Source of the DNA: CALBTQ01 sp036725605
GTDB lineage: Bacteria > Lernaellota > Lernaellaia > Lernaellales > Lernaellaceae
Assembly: GCA_036725605.1 (NCBI GenBank)
Contig: DAIMDW010000002.1
Span: 185,229-249,228 of the forward strand
Length of the DNA stretch: 64,000 nucleotides
Direction of reading: 5' to 3'
Made by a program: the position numbers and the translations under genes. The notes beneath the pieces were generated by a model that worked only from the letters and a program-made list of their open reading frames with translations, was not told the origin of the DNA and searched no databases. Shown in pieces: positions 17,446 to 25,689 of this stretch; the first letter of the stretch is position 1; every line of letters starts with the position of its first letter.

Positions 17446-18226
17446 CATCCACAACGTGAACGGAAAGGATATCGAGGTCGATGTCCTGGACGACGAGGAA
17501 CTACAGGACCTACTGCACGGCAAGCTGGTCATTTTGCAGAAGAAGGAAGGATACCGCTTCTCGGTCGATCCGATTCTGCTGACCTCGTTCGTCGATTATC
17601 ACGAAGGCGAGAAAATTATGGATCTGGGCACCGGCAGCGGCATTATCCCGTTGCTGCTGGCGCACATGAAACCCGAAAACAAAGCGGAGATCGTCGGCCT
17701 GGAAATTCAGGAAGAGATGGCCGACATGGCCGAACGCAGCGTCGCCGCCAACCGGATGGAAGACGAAATTTCCATTCAGCAGGGCAACATCTGCACGGTG
17801 CGCAAGGACTTTAAGGCCGACTCGTTCGACGTGGTCATCTCCAACCCGCCCTACATCGCCAAGGGCAAGGGAAACGTGAATCCCAGCGAGACCAAAGCGC
17901 TGGCGCGGCACGAAGTGAACGTGACGCTGACCGACGTCGTGGAAGCGGCCCGGTATCTGACCAAGCCCAAGGGCAAGGTCTATTTCATCTACCCGGTCAT
18001 GCGTCTGACCGACCTGATTTGCGAGTGCCGGACCAAGAACCTCGAACCGCGCCGGTTGCGCTTCGTGCACGCCAACCAGCTCAGCGGCGCCAAGCTGGTG
18101 ATGGTCGAGGCCATTCGCGACGCGGGCACCGAAATGAAGGTCATCAAGCCGATGGTCGTGTACAACAACGACGGCACCTACACCGAGGAAGTCGCGGAAA
18201 TTCTCAACGAGATCGTGCCGGTATAG
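17438..18226 (+). CDS. TrmN6-like class I methyltransferase
   Basis: A 262-residue SAM-dependent methyltransferase. Motif I is DLGTGSGIIPLLLA and the catalytic motif is SNPPYI, the N/D-P-P-Y/F signature for amino-group methylation. The N-terminal QKKEGYRFSVDPILL and the later KALARHEVNVTL are typical of the TrmN6/YfiC family, which makes m6A37 in tRNA1(Val). ATG 17438 has GGAGG upstream and overlaps the DUF1015 stop. With the threonylcarbamoyl-AMP synthase two genes upstream, both probable enzymes act at tRNA position 37. An alternative is another RNA or protein N-methyltransferase of the same fold. Confidence 0.82.
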   Translation: MADIHNVNGKDIEVDVLDDEELQDLLHGKLVILQKKEGYRFSVDPILLTSFVDYHEGEKIMDLGTGSGIIPLLLAHMKPENKAEIVGLEIQEEMADMAERSVAANRMEDEISIQQGNICTVRKDFKADSFDVVISNPPYIAKGKGNVNPSETKALARHEVNVTLTDVVEAARYLTKPKGKVYFIYPVMRLTDLICECRTKNLEPRRLRFVHANQLSGAKLVMVEAIRDAGTEMKVIKPMVVYNNDGTYTEEVAEILNEIVPV

Positions 18227-18288
18227 CCGACAACAACCAACCGACGCCTCCGTCCATTGCGGCGGGGGCGTTTGCTTAGGCGGAGTCG

Positions 18289-19146
18289 ATGAAGGTTTTG
18301 GTCACCGGAGCCGAGGGGATGCTCGGACGCGACCTGGTTGCGGCATTGACCGGCGCGCACGAGGCGATCGGCATCGACATCGCGCAATGCGATCTCACCG
18401 ACGCCGCCGCCGTCGACGCCTGCCTGCAGGAAATCGCCCCCGTCTGGGTGATCAACTGCGCCGCCTACACGGCGGTGGACAAGGCCGAAAGCGAACCGGA
18501 GCTCGCGCAACGGATCAACGGCGACGCGCCGGGCAACCTCGCCCGCGCCTGTCGTGCGCATGGGGCGCGCTTGCTGCACCTGTCGACCGACTACGTGTTC
18601 GACGGCACGAAGGACGCGCCCTATCTGCCCGACGATCCGCCGCGTCCGCTGGGCGCGTACGGCCGCAGCAAGTTCGCCGGCGAGCAGGCCGTGCGCGCGG
18701 AACTGGGTGACGACGCGGCCATCGTCCGCACCGCCTGGCTGTACGGTCCGCACGGGCACAACTTCGTCAAGGCGATTATGCGGCAGGTGGAGGCGGGCAA
18801 GCCGCTGCGCGTGGTCGACGATCAATACGGCGCACCGACCTACACGGGGCATCTGGCGCAGGCGCTGATCGCCGCGATCGAGCACGATCTGCGCGGCACG
18901 CATCACGCGACGAACGCCGGTTGGTGCACCTGGTGCGATTTCGCGCGGGCCATCTGCGATCTGAGCGGTCACGTCGATTGGGAGATCGCGCCGCTGACCG
19001 CCGCGCAACTCGCCCTGCCCGCGCCGCGTCCGACCAACAGCCGCCTGGACACCTCGTCCATGGCCGCCGCGACCGGTCATACGCCGCCGCCCTGGCACGA
19101 AGGGCTAATCGCTTATCTCGTCCGCGAAAACATCTTTGCGCGCTGA
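18289..19146 (+). CDS. rfbD: dTDP-4-dehydrorhamnose reductase
   Basis: A 285-residue extended SDR protein. The NAD(P)-binding motif is GAEGMLGRDL; the active site includes the STDYVFDG motif and Y-x3-K (AYGRSKFAGE). RmlD/RfbD reduces dTDP-4-keto-L-rhamnose to dTDP-L-rhamnose, the donor for rhamnose in surface glycans. rfbA, rfbB and rfbC are not nearby. It begins the run of envelope genes: the first HGSNAT-like gene starts 15 bp after its stop, so dTDP-rhamnose supply and glycan acylation may be co-expressed. Confidence 0.93.
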   Translation: MKVLVTGAEGMLGRDLVAALTGAHEAIGIDIAQCDLTDAAAVDACLQEIAPVWVINCAAYTAVDKAESEPELAQRINGDAPGNLARACRAHGARLLHLSTDYVFDGTKDAPYLPDDPPRPLGAYGRSKFAGEQAVRAELGDDAAIVRTAWLYGPHGHNFVKAIMRQVEAGKPLRVVDDQYGAPTYTGHLAQALIAAIEHDLRGTHHATNAGWCTWCDFARAICDLSGHVDWEIAPLTAAQLALPAPRPTNSRLDTSSMAAATGHTPPPWHEGLIAYLVRENIFAR

Positions 19147-19161
19147 CCGTTGCGGGGAACG

Positions 19162-20469
19162 ATGAACGACGTCGCCAAAGCCGTGCGCTACCACGAAATC
19201 GACATGCTCAAGGGGCTGGCCTGTCTGCTGATGCTCATCGGCCACGCCATTCGCGCGCAGATGGATCCGCCCGGCGCAATCGACAAGGTCGTGCTGCACA
19301 TCATGGATTTCTCCGGGCCGATCTTCTTTTTCGTTTCCGGCATGAACGTGATGACCTTCCTGGAGCGCAATCGCGACAAGCCGGGCTTTGGCGCGACGCG
19401 CTTTTACCTGGCGGCGGCCGCGCTGCTGTTTTTCCTCGGCTTCACCTACAACCTCAATCGCGGCAGCGTCGGGATGATGGAAATCTTCCAGGGCGTGGCG
19501 ATGGGCACGGCGTTCACCTACCTGCTGATGCGCACCAAACTGCCGACCTGGGCGCACTTCGTGCTGATGGCCGCGCTGTACGCGGCGTATTTGTGGTTCC
19601 GCGTGCGGGTCGAGGTGCACCCCGGCTTCGCGCATTTCCGCGAGTTGCGCGCGACGATCCCCCTGGGCAGCGACCTGCTGGTCCCCGGCATCATCGAGAC
19701 GGTGCGCGAACTGGGCAAGAACGTCGGGCCGTTGGGCCGCTTGCTGTTCGTGCATTTCAGCCTGTTGCCCTGGGTGCTGTTTTTCCACACCGGCGCGCTG
19801 TGCTATCGCAGTTTGCGGGCCCACCCCACGCGTGAAAAATATTGGTGGATTTTCTTTATCGCCCTGGTCGCGGTCAGCCCCTTCGTCGGGCGGCGGATTT
19901 TCCCGCACCTGTTTCTGGCCACCTTCGTCGATCTGATGCTGCGCGGCATCCCCAGCTACGTGACGATGACCCTCGGCGGCGCGGGCCTCGCCTACCTGAT
20001 CAGCCGTCGCGTCTATCGCGGCGCGGAGAACATGCGCGGGCGCATCGGGCACTGGCTCGCCGCGCGGTTGGAGTTGTTGGGCAAGGAAAGTTTTATGTTC
20101 CTCATCGTACACTGGTGGATCATCTCGTCGATCCTGGGCGCGGTGCTGATTCTCAACCAAACGACGGGCGGCGAAACGACCTGGTGGCTCGACCCCTATG
20201 CCCGCGCGGCGCTGACGATCGTCGCCACGACCCTCGCGGTGCCCTGGTTCGCCAACCTGCGCAACCGTTGGAGCCGCGTGAAGTACTACGGCCGCAAGGT
20301 CGCCGCCGCGATGATCGCCAGCTTCCTGCTGACCGTTTTGACGATGCCCGCATCGATCTTCTGGGCGTTGTACCTCAGCTACGGCACGAGCTTCGGCTTC
20401 GCCTTCGTCTACCCGACGTTGCGCCAACGCTTGCGCCGCCGATACACAAAAGCTCCGCAAACCGCGTGA
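19162..20469 (+). CDS. HGSNAT/OafA-like membrane acyltransferase, copy 1
   Basis: A 435-residue polytopic protein with about 10-12 helices. The N-terminal helix carries the R-x-HEIDMLKG...LIGHA motif, the R...H pair typical of acyltransferase-3/HGSNAT (DUF1624) proteins, which move acetyl or other acyl groups across the membrane onto sugars. Further family marks shared with copies 2 and 3 are FFFVSGMNV, LLFFLGFTYN, a QGVA helix and the late KESFMFLIVHWW with a conserved His-Trp. The ATG at 19162 follows GGGGA closely. It is the first of three tandem paralogues and is likely part of the operon that ends with MBOAT. The acceptor sugar is unknown. Confidence 0.82.
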   Translation: MNDVAKAVRYHEIDMLKGLACLLMLIGHAIRAQMDPPGAIDKVVLHIMDFSGPIFFFVSGMNVMTFLERNRDKPGFGATRFYLAAAALLFFLGFTYNLNRGSVGMMEIFQGVAMGTAFTYLLMRTKLPTWAHFVLMAALYAAYLWFRVRVEVHPGFAHFRELRATIPLGSDLLVPGIIETVRELGKNVGPLGRLLFVHFSLLPWVLFFHTGALCYRSLRAHPTREKYWWIFFIALVAVSPFVGRRIFPHLFLATFVDLMLRGIPSYVTMTLGGAGLAYLISRRVYRGAENMRGRIGHWLAARLELLGKESFMFLIVHWWIISSILGAVLILNQTTGGETTWWLDPYARAALTIVATTLAVPWFANLRNRWSRVKYYGRKVAAAMIASFLLTVLTMPASIFWALYLSYGTSFGFAFVYPTLRQRLRRRYTKAPQTA

Positions 20470-20528
20470 TTTCCCTTTAATTTCCCGCCGGAATACGCTA
20501 TATTTTGCGGAAATATCCAGGAGACATC

Positions 20529-21848
20529 GTGCAGGCCCAGACGACTCCCGAACGCATCGGCTATATCGATCTGCTCAAGGGCATCGCCTGCATCATCATG
20601 CTTATCTCCCACGCCATGCGCATTCACATCGGCGATTTGAGCTTGCCTTCCAGATTGTGGCTGATGTTTCATCCGCCGTGGGCGCAGGTGTTTTTCTTTG
20701 CCTCGGGCATGAACATCGTGCTGCTGATGGAGCGGTACGAGAAAAACAAAAATTTCCGCATGGACCGCTATTACCTGACGGCGGCGGCGCTGCTGTTTTT
20801 CCTGGGATACACCTACAGCTACGCGCGCATGGCGCTGCTGACCTGGCAGATTTTCCAGGGCATCGCGGCGGCGACGGCGCTGACGTACGTGTTTTTGCGC
20901 ACGCGTCTGTCGACGCCGGTGTTGTTGTTGATTGCGCTGGCGATGTACCTGATCTACCTGCCGTTCCGCTTGAACATCGAGCCGGTGCTGATGTGGTATC
21001 GCGCCGTGCTGCCCCCCGGTCCGCCGGGATCGAATCTCGAGGCGCTGCATTCGCTGCAGGTGATGACCTCGATCGGGCCGGTGTCGCGGGCGCTGTTTAC
21101 CAACTTCAGTCTGCTGCCCTGGACCAGCTACGTGCTGATCGGCGCGGCCGCGTTTCGCAGTTTGCGCCGGCATCCGGAACAGGAACTGCGCTGGTGGATC
21201 GGCTTCGGCATCTGCTTCGTCGCCGGCTTTGCCGTAATTTGGATCCCGCACGGCTTCGAACACGGTCTGTGGTACGTCGACCAGAACATCGATGCGATCT
21301 ACCGCCACGTGCCCTATCACGTGCTGACGGCCATCGGGCTGTGCGGCCTGATCTGGCTGAGTTGCCACCGCTGGTACAAGGGCGTGCCGGGCGCGAAGAG
21401 CAAACTGAAGAAGTTCGTCTACGGCTACACCGAATTTCTCGGCGTGGCCTCGTTCATCTTTTTCATCTTCCATTGGTTCATGCTGTTGCTGCTGATGACC
21501 GTCTGGGAGAAAATGGCCGCCGCCGGATGGGTGCCGACCGAGATGAACATTCACCTGCGCTGGGTAGTCGCCTGCATCATCGTGTTGCCGCTGATGTGGC
21601 CGGCGACGCAACTGGGCACGCTGTGGTCGAAGGGAAAAAGTTTCACCAAACAAGCCTGGACGCTGATGGGCGTGAGCATCTTCGCCTCGCTGATGCTTTT
21701 GGCGCGCGGCCACTTCCGCGCCGGAACGCTGGTGGCCTACGGCGCTTGTTTTTCCTATGCCTTTCTGTACCCGGTGTTGCGCGCGCGCTTGAAAAAACGC
21801 TGTACCGTTCGCCCGAAAAAGCCGCGGCCGGCGCCGTCCGCCGCCTGA
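20529..21848 (+). CDS. HGSNAT/OafA-like membrane acyltransferase, copy 2
   Basis: A 439-residue paralogue of the preceding protein with the same landmarks: RIGYIDLLKG...LISHA, FFFASGMNI, LLFFLGYTYSY and FIFFIFHWFM. GTG 20529 is chosen as start because CAGGAG lies 6 nt upstream; an in-frame TTG at 20505 would overlap that Shine-Dalgarno. Between helices it has a longer extracytoplasmic loop rich in Pro (YRAVLPPGPPGSN) that the other copies lack, so acceptor preference may differ. The C-terminus is basic and cytoplasmic-looking. The 59-bp gap to copy 1 has no terminator. Confidence 0.82.
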   Translation: MQAQTTPERIGYIDLLKGIACIIMLISHAMRIHIGDLSLPSRLWLMFHPPWAQVFFFASGMNIVLLMERYEKNKNFRMDRYYLTAAALLFFLGYTYSYARMALLTWQIFQGIAAATALTYVFLRTRLSTPVLLLIALAMYLIYLPFRLNIEPVLMWYRAVLPPGPPGSNLEALHSLQVMTSIGPVSRALFTNFSLLPWTSYVLIGAAAFRSLRRHPEQELRWWIGFGICFVAGFAVIWIPHGFEHGLWYVDQNIDAIYRHVPYHVLTAIGLCGLIWLSCHRWYKGVPGAKSKLKKFVYGYTEFLGVASFIFFIFHWFMLLLLMTVWEKMAAAGWVPTEMNIHLRWVVACIIVLPLMWPATQLGTLWSKGKSFTKQAWTLMGVSIFASLMLLARGHFRAGTLVAYGACFSYAFLYPVLRARLKKRCTVRPKKPRPAPSAA

Positions 21849-21938
21849 ATTTTTTCATCAAAATGAGAGCAAACTTCCGGGTTGTCCGCCGCGCGGGGAC
21901 GGCATAAACTGCCCGGACGCTTTTTCCCGGGGGGCGCT

Positions 21939-23237
21939 TTGGCCGAACAACTGCGCACGAAACAGAGAATCGCATACATCGATTTCGCCAAGGGATTGGC
22001 TTGCTGCATGATGCTCATCGGGCATGCGCTAAGCCCGAACCTGTTGCACATGGGCATTCCCGGCTGGCTGCTGGTGAGCATCGTCACCGTGGCCGCGCCG
22101 ATGTTCTTTTTCGCCTCGGGCATGAACGTGGTCACGTTCTACGACGCCTACAGCCAGAAGCCCGGCTTCAAAGTCACCAGGTTTTATCTGACCTCGGTGG
22201 CCGTGCTGTTCGTGCTCAGCTACACCTACACGATCAACCGCATGGGCTTCGGCATGTGGCAGATCTTTCAATGCATCGCCGTGTCGACCGGCCTGACGCT
22301 GCTGCTGGTGCGCAAGAAGTTGCCGACCTGGGCGATGCTGACCATCTTTTTCGTGGGTTACATGATCTGGTTCCGTTTCTGGAACACGATCAGCATCGAC
22401 CTGGCGATCATTCGCGCGGTGTCGGAGGATCGCCAGATTTTCGCGGAATCGGTGAAGTTCATTCACTCGCTGCCGCCGCTGATGCGTTACACCTTCGCGC
22501 ATTTTTCCGTACTGCCCTGGGCCTGCTTCGTGCTCATCGGCGCGACGACCTATCGCTCGATCCGCCGCAATCCGGGCAAGCGCGATCGCTGGGCGATCTT
22601 CTACGGAGCCATGTTTATCTTCGGGCTGATCAGCCGCCGCATCTGGCCGTCGCAGCCGGTGTGGCTCAACAATATCATGGATCTGTTCTTCCGCAATTTC
22701 CCGCTGTACTTCTTCGGCCATCTGGGCATGGCCGGTTTGTTCATCATCGCGCTGGACGTGTGGTACGCGGGCGCGGACGCGGCGAATAATCGAATCGTCA
22801 AACGCGTGTTGGGACTGATCGAATACTGCGGCAAGGAATCGTTCGTGTTTCTCATCTGGCACTGGCTGGTGCTTACCGTGGTGCAGATGTTGTACATGCC
22901 GCTGGCCGCCGACAGCGTGTTGGGCGAAGCGCCGTGGAAGCACCACATGATCTACGTGATCGCCCTGCCGCTGACGCTGATGACGATCCGCTTCGCCGTG
23001 CGCCTCGGCGAACTCTGGCGCGCCACCGATTCGTTCAACATCACCGCCGGACTGGTGTTGGGCCTGGGAACGCTCCTGTCGCTGGCCGCCTTGGGAACAG
23101 GCCGCATCTCCTTCATGATGCTCATCAGCTTCGCGCCGTGTCTGGCGTTCGCCTACTCCTATCCGAAAATCCGCTTCTGGCTGCGCAAACGCTATAGCGG
23201 CCCGGTCAAAACCAAAGCGGAGCCGGCCGCTTCATGA
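21939..23237 (+). CDS. HGSNAT/OafA-like membrane acyltransferase, copy 3
   Basis: A 432-residue paralogue: RIAYIDFAKG...LIGHA, FFFASGMNVV, VLFVLSYTYT, KESFVFLIWHWLV. The likely start is TTG 21939 just before the conserved N-terminal helix; an open frame reaches further upstream but without a good ribosome site. The stop overlaps the ATG of the SGNH gene (ATGA), so copy 3 is translationally coupled to the SGNH-MBOAT-microprotein set, unlike copies 1 and 2. This suggests copy 3 is the functional partner of that set while the others supply variants. Confidence 0.8.
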   Translation: MAEQLRTKQRIAYIDFAKGLACCMMLIGHALSPNLLHMGIPGWLLVSIVTVAAPMFFFASGMNVVTFYDAYSQKPGFKVTRFYLTSVAVLFVLSYTYTINRMGFGMWQIFQCIAVSTGLTLLLVRKKLPTWAMLTIFFVGYMIWFRFWNTISIDLAIIRAVSEDRQIFAESVKFIHSLPPLMRYTFAHFSVLPWACFVLIGATTYRSIRRNPGKRDRWAIFYGAMFIFGLISRRIWPSQPVWLNNIMDLFFRNFPLYFFGHLGMAGLFIIALDVWYAGADAANNRIVKRVLGLIEYCGKESFVFLIWHWLVLTVVQMLYMPLAADSVLGEAPWKHHMIYVIALPLTLMTIRFAVRLGELWRATDSFNITAGLVLGLGTLLSLAALGTGRISFMMLISFAPCLAFAYSYPKIRFWLRKRYSGPVKTKAEPAAS

Positions 23238-24331
23238 GCCAAGTGGACACCGTTTTCTTCCAGCATGTGAAGCGATGCGGGACGTGGCTTTATGAGCGCC
23301 GCCCGTCGTGGCGCGCGTTCGTGCTGGCCGCGCTGTGGCTGATGTTGATCGATCTGGGCTTGCGGCAGCTAGCCGCATGGGACCTGCAAAACGACGATTT
23401 CGTCCTGCCTTGGCGCAGTTCGGCGCTGGCGCCGGAATACGCCGCGACGCTCAGGGAACATGACGGTCCGGTGGCGGTGATGATCGGCGACAGCACGCTG
23501 CAGCGCCTGCCGCATCTGCCCGACACCCAAACGCTGCCGCATCTGATCGAAGTGCGTCTGCGCGAGCTGAGCGGCAACGATAAATGGGAGGTGGCGAACT
23601 TCGGCCTGTCCGGCGCGCACTCGGCCGACCTGCACAACCTGGCGCGGCTGCTGCCGGACAACGTCGATTACGTGGTCGTCACGCTCAACTACAAGTTCCT
23701 CGGCCCGCTGGGGATGAAACCGCGCGAGATCTTCCCCGAGTTGATTCCGCCGGAACTGGCCGACGCCGAAACCAAGCGCCAGGTCTGGCGGCGTTACCTG
23801 CACGAGCATTGGTTCACGCTGCGCAACGGCTCGTGGGTCGCCGACCGCATCTTCGGCGATCGTCCGGGCAACTGGCTGCGGCGCAAGTGCAGCGAGGCCG
23901 CAGCGGCCGTCATGGGCGAAGAATCGGCGCGCGAGGATCGCTGGACGCCCGCGTACATCAACAAGATGCGCCACGCGATGTCGGTGCCGCCGCTGGTCAA
24001 CGGCAACCCGGCGATCCACCAACTGGGTGAAATGTTGCTGTACCTCAACAGTCGCGGCTGGCCGACGGTGGTGTACGTCACGCCGTTCGATTGGGATAAG
24101 GTCGAGCGCTTCGGCATCGCCAAAAAATGGAAGGTCATGCAGCACCTGAACCACCTGGGCCTGCGCATCGAGCGGCAAACCGGCGCGGTGTTCGTCAACC
24201 TGTGCGACATCGGCCGTTCGGACTGGTTCATCGACATGGACCACCTGACCGAAACCGGCCGTCGCGAGTTGGCCGAGGTGCTGGTCGAGCGCGTGATGAT
24301 GCGCCGTCTACCGGCGAGGAACGGGCGATGA
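23234..24331 (+). CDS. SGNH/GDSL-like acyltransferase partner of MBOAT (DltD/AlgX-like)
   Basis: A 365-residue protein. One N-terminal membrane helix (residues about 26-46) leaves the rest outside the cytoplasmic membrane. The SGNH block I is IGDST (Ser87 as nucleophile), and the catalytic Asp/His pair is D334-x-x-H337 in FIDMDHLTETG, which is the layout of DltD, AlgX/AlgJ and PatB. In such systems the SGNH protein takes an acyl group delivered through MBOAT and puts it on a polymer. It overlaps both neighbours by 4 nt (ATGA). I place it as the terminal transferase of an envelope acylation pathway; a plain esterase is less likely given the genetic coupling. Confidence 0.8.
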   Translation: MSQVDTVFFQHVKRCGTWLYERRPSWRAFVLAALWLMLIDLGLRQLAAWDLQNDDFVLPWRSSALAPEYAATLREHDGPVAVMIGDSTLQRLPHLPDTQTLPHLIEVRLRELSGNDKWEVANFGLSGAHSADLHNLARLLPDNVDYVVVTLNYKFLGPLGMKPREIFPELIPPELADAETKRQVWRRYLHEHWFTLRNGSWVADRIFGDRPGNWLRRKCSEAAAAVMGEESAREDRWTPAYINKMRHAMSVPPLVNGNPAIHQLGEMLLYLNSRGWPTVVYVTPFDWDKVERFGIAKKWKVMQHLNHLGLRIERQTGAVFVNLCDIGRSDWFIDMDHLTETGRRELAEVLVERVMMRRLPARNGR

Positions 24332-25464
24332 TCGTCACCACCTTCGCCATTACCGCCTTGATCGTTTCCGCGCTGACCTTGCGCCTGTTGCCGGTGGGAC
24401 GCTCGCGGTCGATCGCCATGGCCGCGATCAACCTGTTGCTGCTCGTCTATCTGCTGCGCGAACTGGCGCCGTTGGCCGCGGTCTTGATCGTCGGCGCCTG
24501 GCTGCTGCTGCGCGGCGGTCCCGAACGGCTGCCGCGCTGGCGGATGCTGACGGTCACCGCGCTGATGCTGGTGTTGTTGCTGTGGCCCAAACTCGACGAT
24601 GTTGTGCCCGCGGATCTTCATTTTCCGGCGCTGATCGGCATCAGCTACCTCGCCTTCTGCGTGATCGGCCTGGCGGTGGATCGTTACCGGGGACGCGTCG
24701 AGCGCGTCGGCTTCTGGGATTTCTGGAACTGGCTGTCGTTCTTTCCCTCGTTCACCGCGGGACCGATCCGCCGCTTCACGCCCTTCGCCGCGCAGATGAA
24801 CGGCGAGGCCGCCGCGCCCGACCGCCTGTACGGCGCGTTGCGGGTGATGATCGGCCTGGTCAAGCGCGTCGTGTTCGCGGCGATGCTGGCGCCGACCGCC
24901 GCGTTAATGCGCGATCCGACGGCCGCGCCGCTGGAACTGTGGATCGGCATGTACGCCTACGCCTTCAAAATTTATCTGGATTTTTCCGCCTACACCGACA
25001 TCGCCGTGGGTGCGGCGAACATGCTGGGCCTGCGCATCGAGGAAAACTTCAACTGGCCCTACCTGGCGACGAACATCTCCGTGTTCTGGAAGCGCTGGCA
25101 CATGAGCCTGACCGGCTGGCTGCGCGATTACCTGTTCATTCCGCTCGGCGGCAGCCGCGTGGGCCGGGTGCGCACCGCGCTGAACACGGTGATCGTCATG
25201 GTCGTCATCGGCCTGTGGCACGGACTGCAACTGAATTTCCTGGCCTGGGGTCTGTATCACGCCCTCGGGTTGCTGATCTACCGCGCCTACACCAACCTGC
25301 TGCGCCACGGCGACCGGACGGTCAAACCCGGCTTCTGGCGACGGTTGGGCGCCGGCCTGTTGACCTTCCATTTCGTCGCCTTCGGCTGGATCTTCTTCAA
25401 TTGCGGCTTCTGGGAGGCCGTCGCCGTGATTATCCGCATGTTTAATGGGGAGGTGCCGTTATGA
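24328..25464 (+). CDS. MBOAT family O-acyltransferase (DltB/AlgI-like)
   Basis: A 378-residue polytopic protein. The MBOAT core is clear: FWKRWHMSLTGWLRDYLFIPLGG around H258 and the invariant catalytic His298 in GLWHGLQLNF. AlgI, DltB and PatA proteins use this tunnel to pass an acyl group from a cytoplasmic thioester to an acceptor on the outer face. The length is slightly short compared with AlgI/DltB (about 400-520), mainly at the N-terminus. ATG 24328 overlaps the SGNH stop (ATGA), and the stop overlaps the ATG of the microprotein (ATGA). No DltA/DltC-like activation enzymes are here, so the donor may be acetyl-CoA or another acyl-CoA. Confidence 0.93.
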   Translation: MIVTTFAITALIVSALTLRLLPVGRSRSIAMAAINLLLLVYLLRELAPLAAVLIVGAWLLLRGGPERLPRWRMLTVTALMLVLLLWPKLDDVVPADLHFPALIGISYLAFCVIGLAVDRYRGRVERVGFWDFWNWLSFFPSFTAGPIRRFTPFAAQMNGEAAAPDRLYGALRVMIGLVKRVVFAAMLAPTAALMRDPTAAPLELWIGMYAYAFKIYLDFSAYTDIAVGAANMLGLRIEENFNWPYLATNISVFWKRWHMSLTGWLRDYLFIPLGGSRVGRVRTALNTVIVMVVIGLWHGLQLNFLAWGLYHALGLLIYRAYTNLLRHGDRTVKPGFWRRLGAGLLTFHFVAFGWIFFNCGFWEAVAVIIRMFNGEVPL

Positions 25465-25574
25465 AACGCTGGTTGACCGATTTGTGGTGGAGCCTGCTGA
25501 TCGCCTCGTTGATTGCCGCGGCATGCATCTTTACCGCCAACGGACCCGTCGATTTTCTCTATCAAAATTTTTAA
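25461..25574 (+). CDS. DltX-like single-pass microprotein (37 aa) with C-terminal FLYQNF
   Basis: ATG 25461 overlaps the MBOAT stop (ATGA) with GGGGAGG 8-9 nt upstream, and the frame runs 37 codons to TAA. The protein has a basic start (MKRW), one hydrophobic helix (WWSLLIASLIAAACIF) and a short tail, GPVDFLYQNF, ending exactly at the stop. DltX, the small protein of D-alanylation operons, has the same plan and a C-terminal F-I-Y-N-x-F motif that enters the DltB tunnel; its Tyr has been proposed as the acyl relay to DltD. The match F-L-Y-Q-N-F, the size, topology and position make this an MBOAT accessory peptide. The function is inferred; the gene is easily missed because of its length. Confidence 0.78.
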   Translation: MKRWLTDLWWSLLIASLIAAACIFTANGPVDFLYQNF

Positions 25575-25689
25575 AAATGCCGATGACTTTTAAGATGGGA
25601 AATCGGCGTGTCGTTCTTTACAGGTCTGGCACAACTGTTTACCATTTCCTGTAGAATTCTTTATATTTTCGGGTCGAGGGATTGGCTTC

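Noticed and set aside
18227..18288. Possible terminator between the methyltransferase gene and rfbD
   Set aside because: The ACGCCTC/GGGGCGT pairing is short with a wide loop and is followed by only three T residues.
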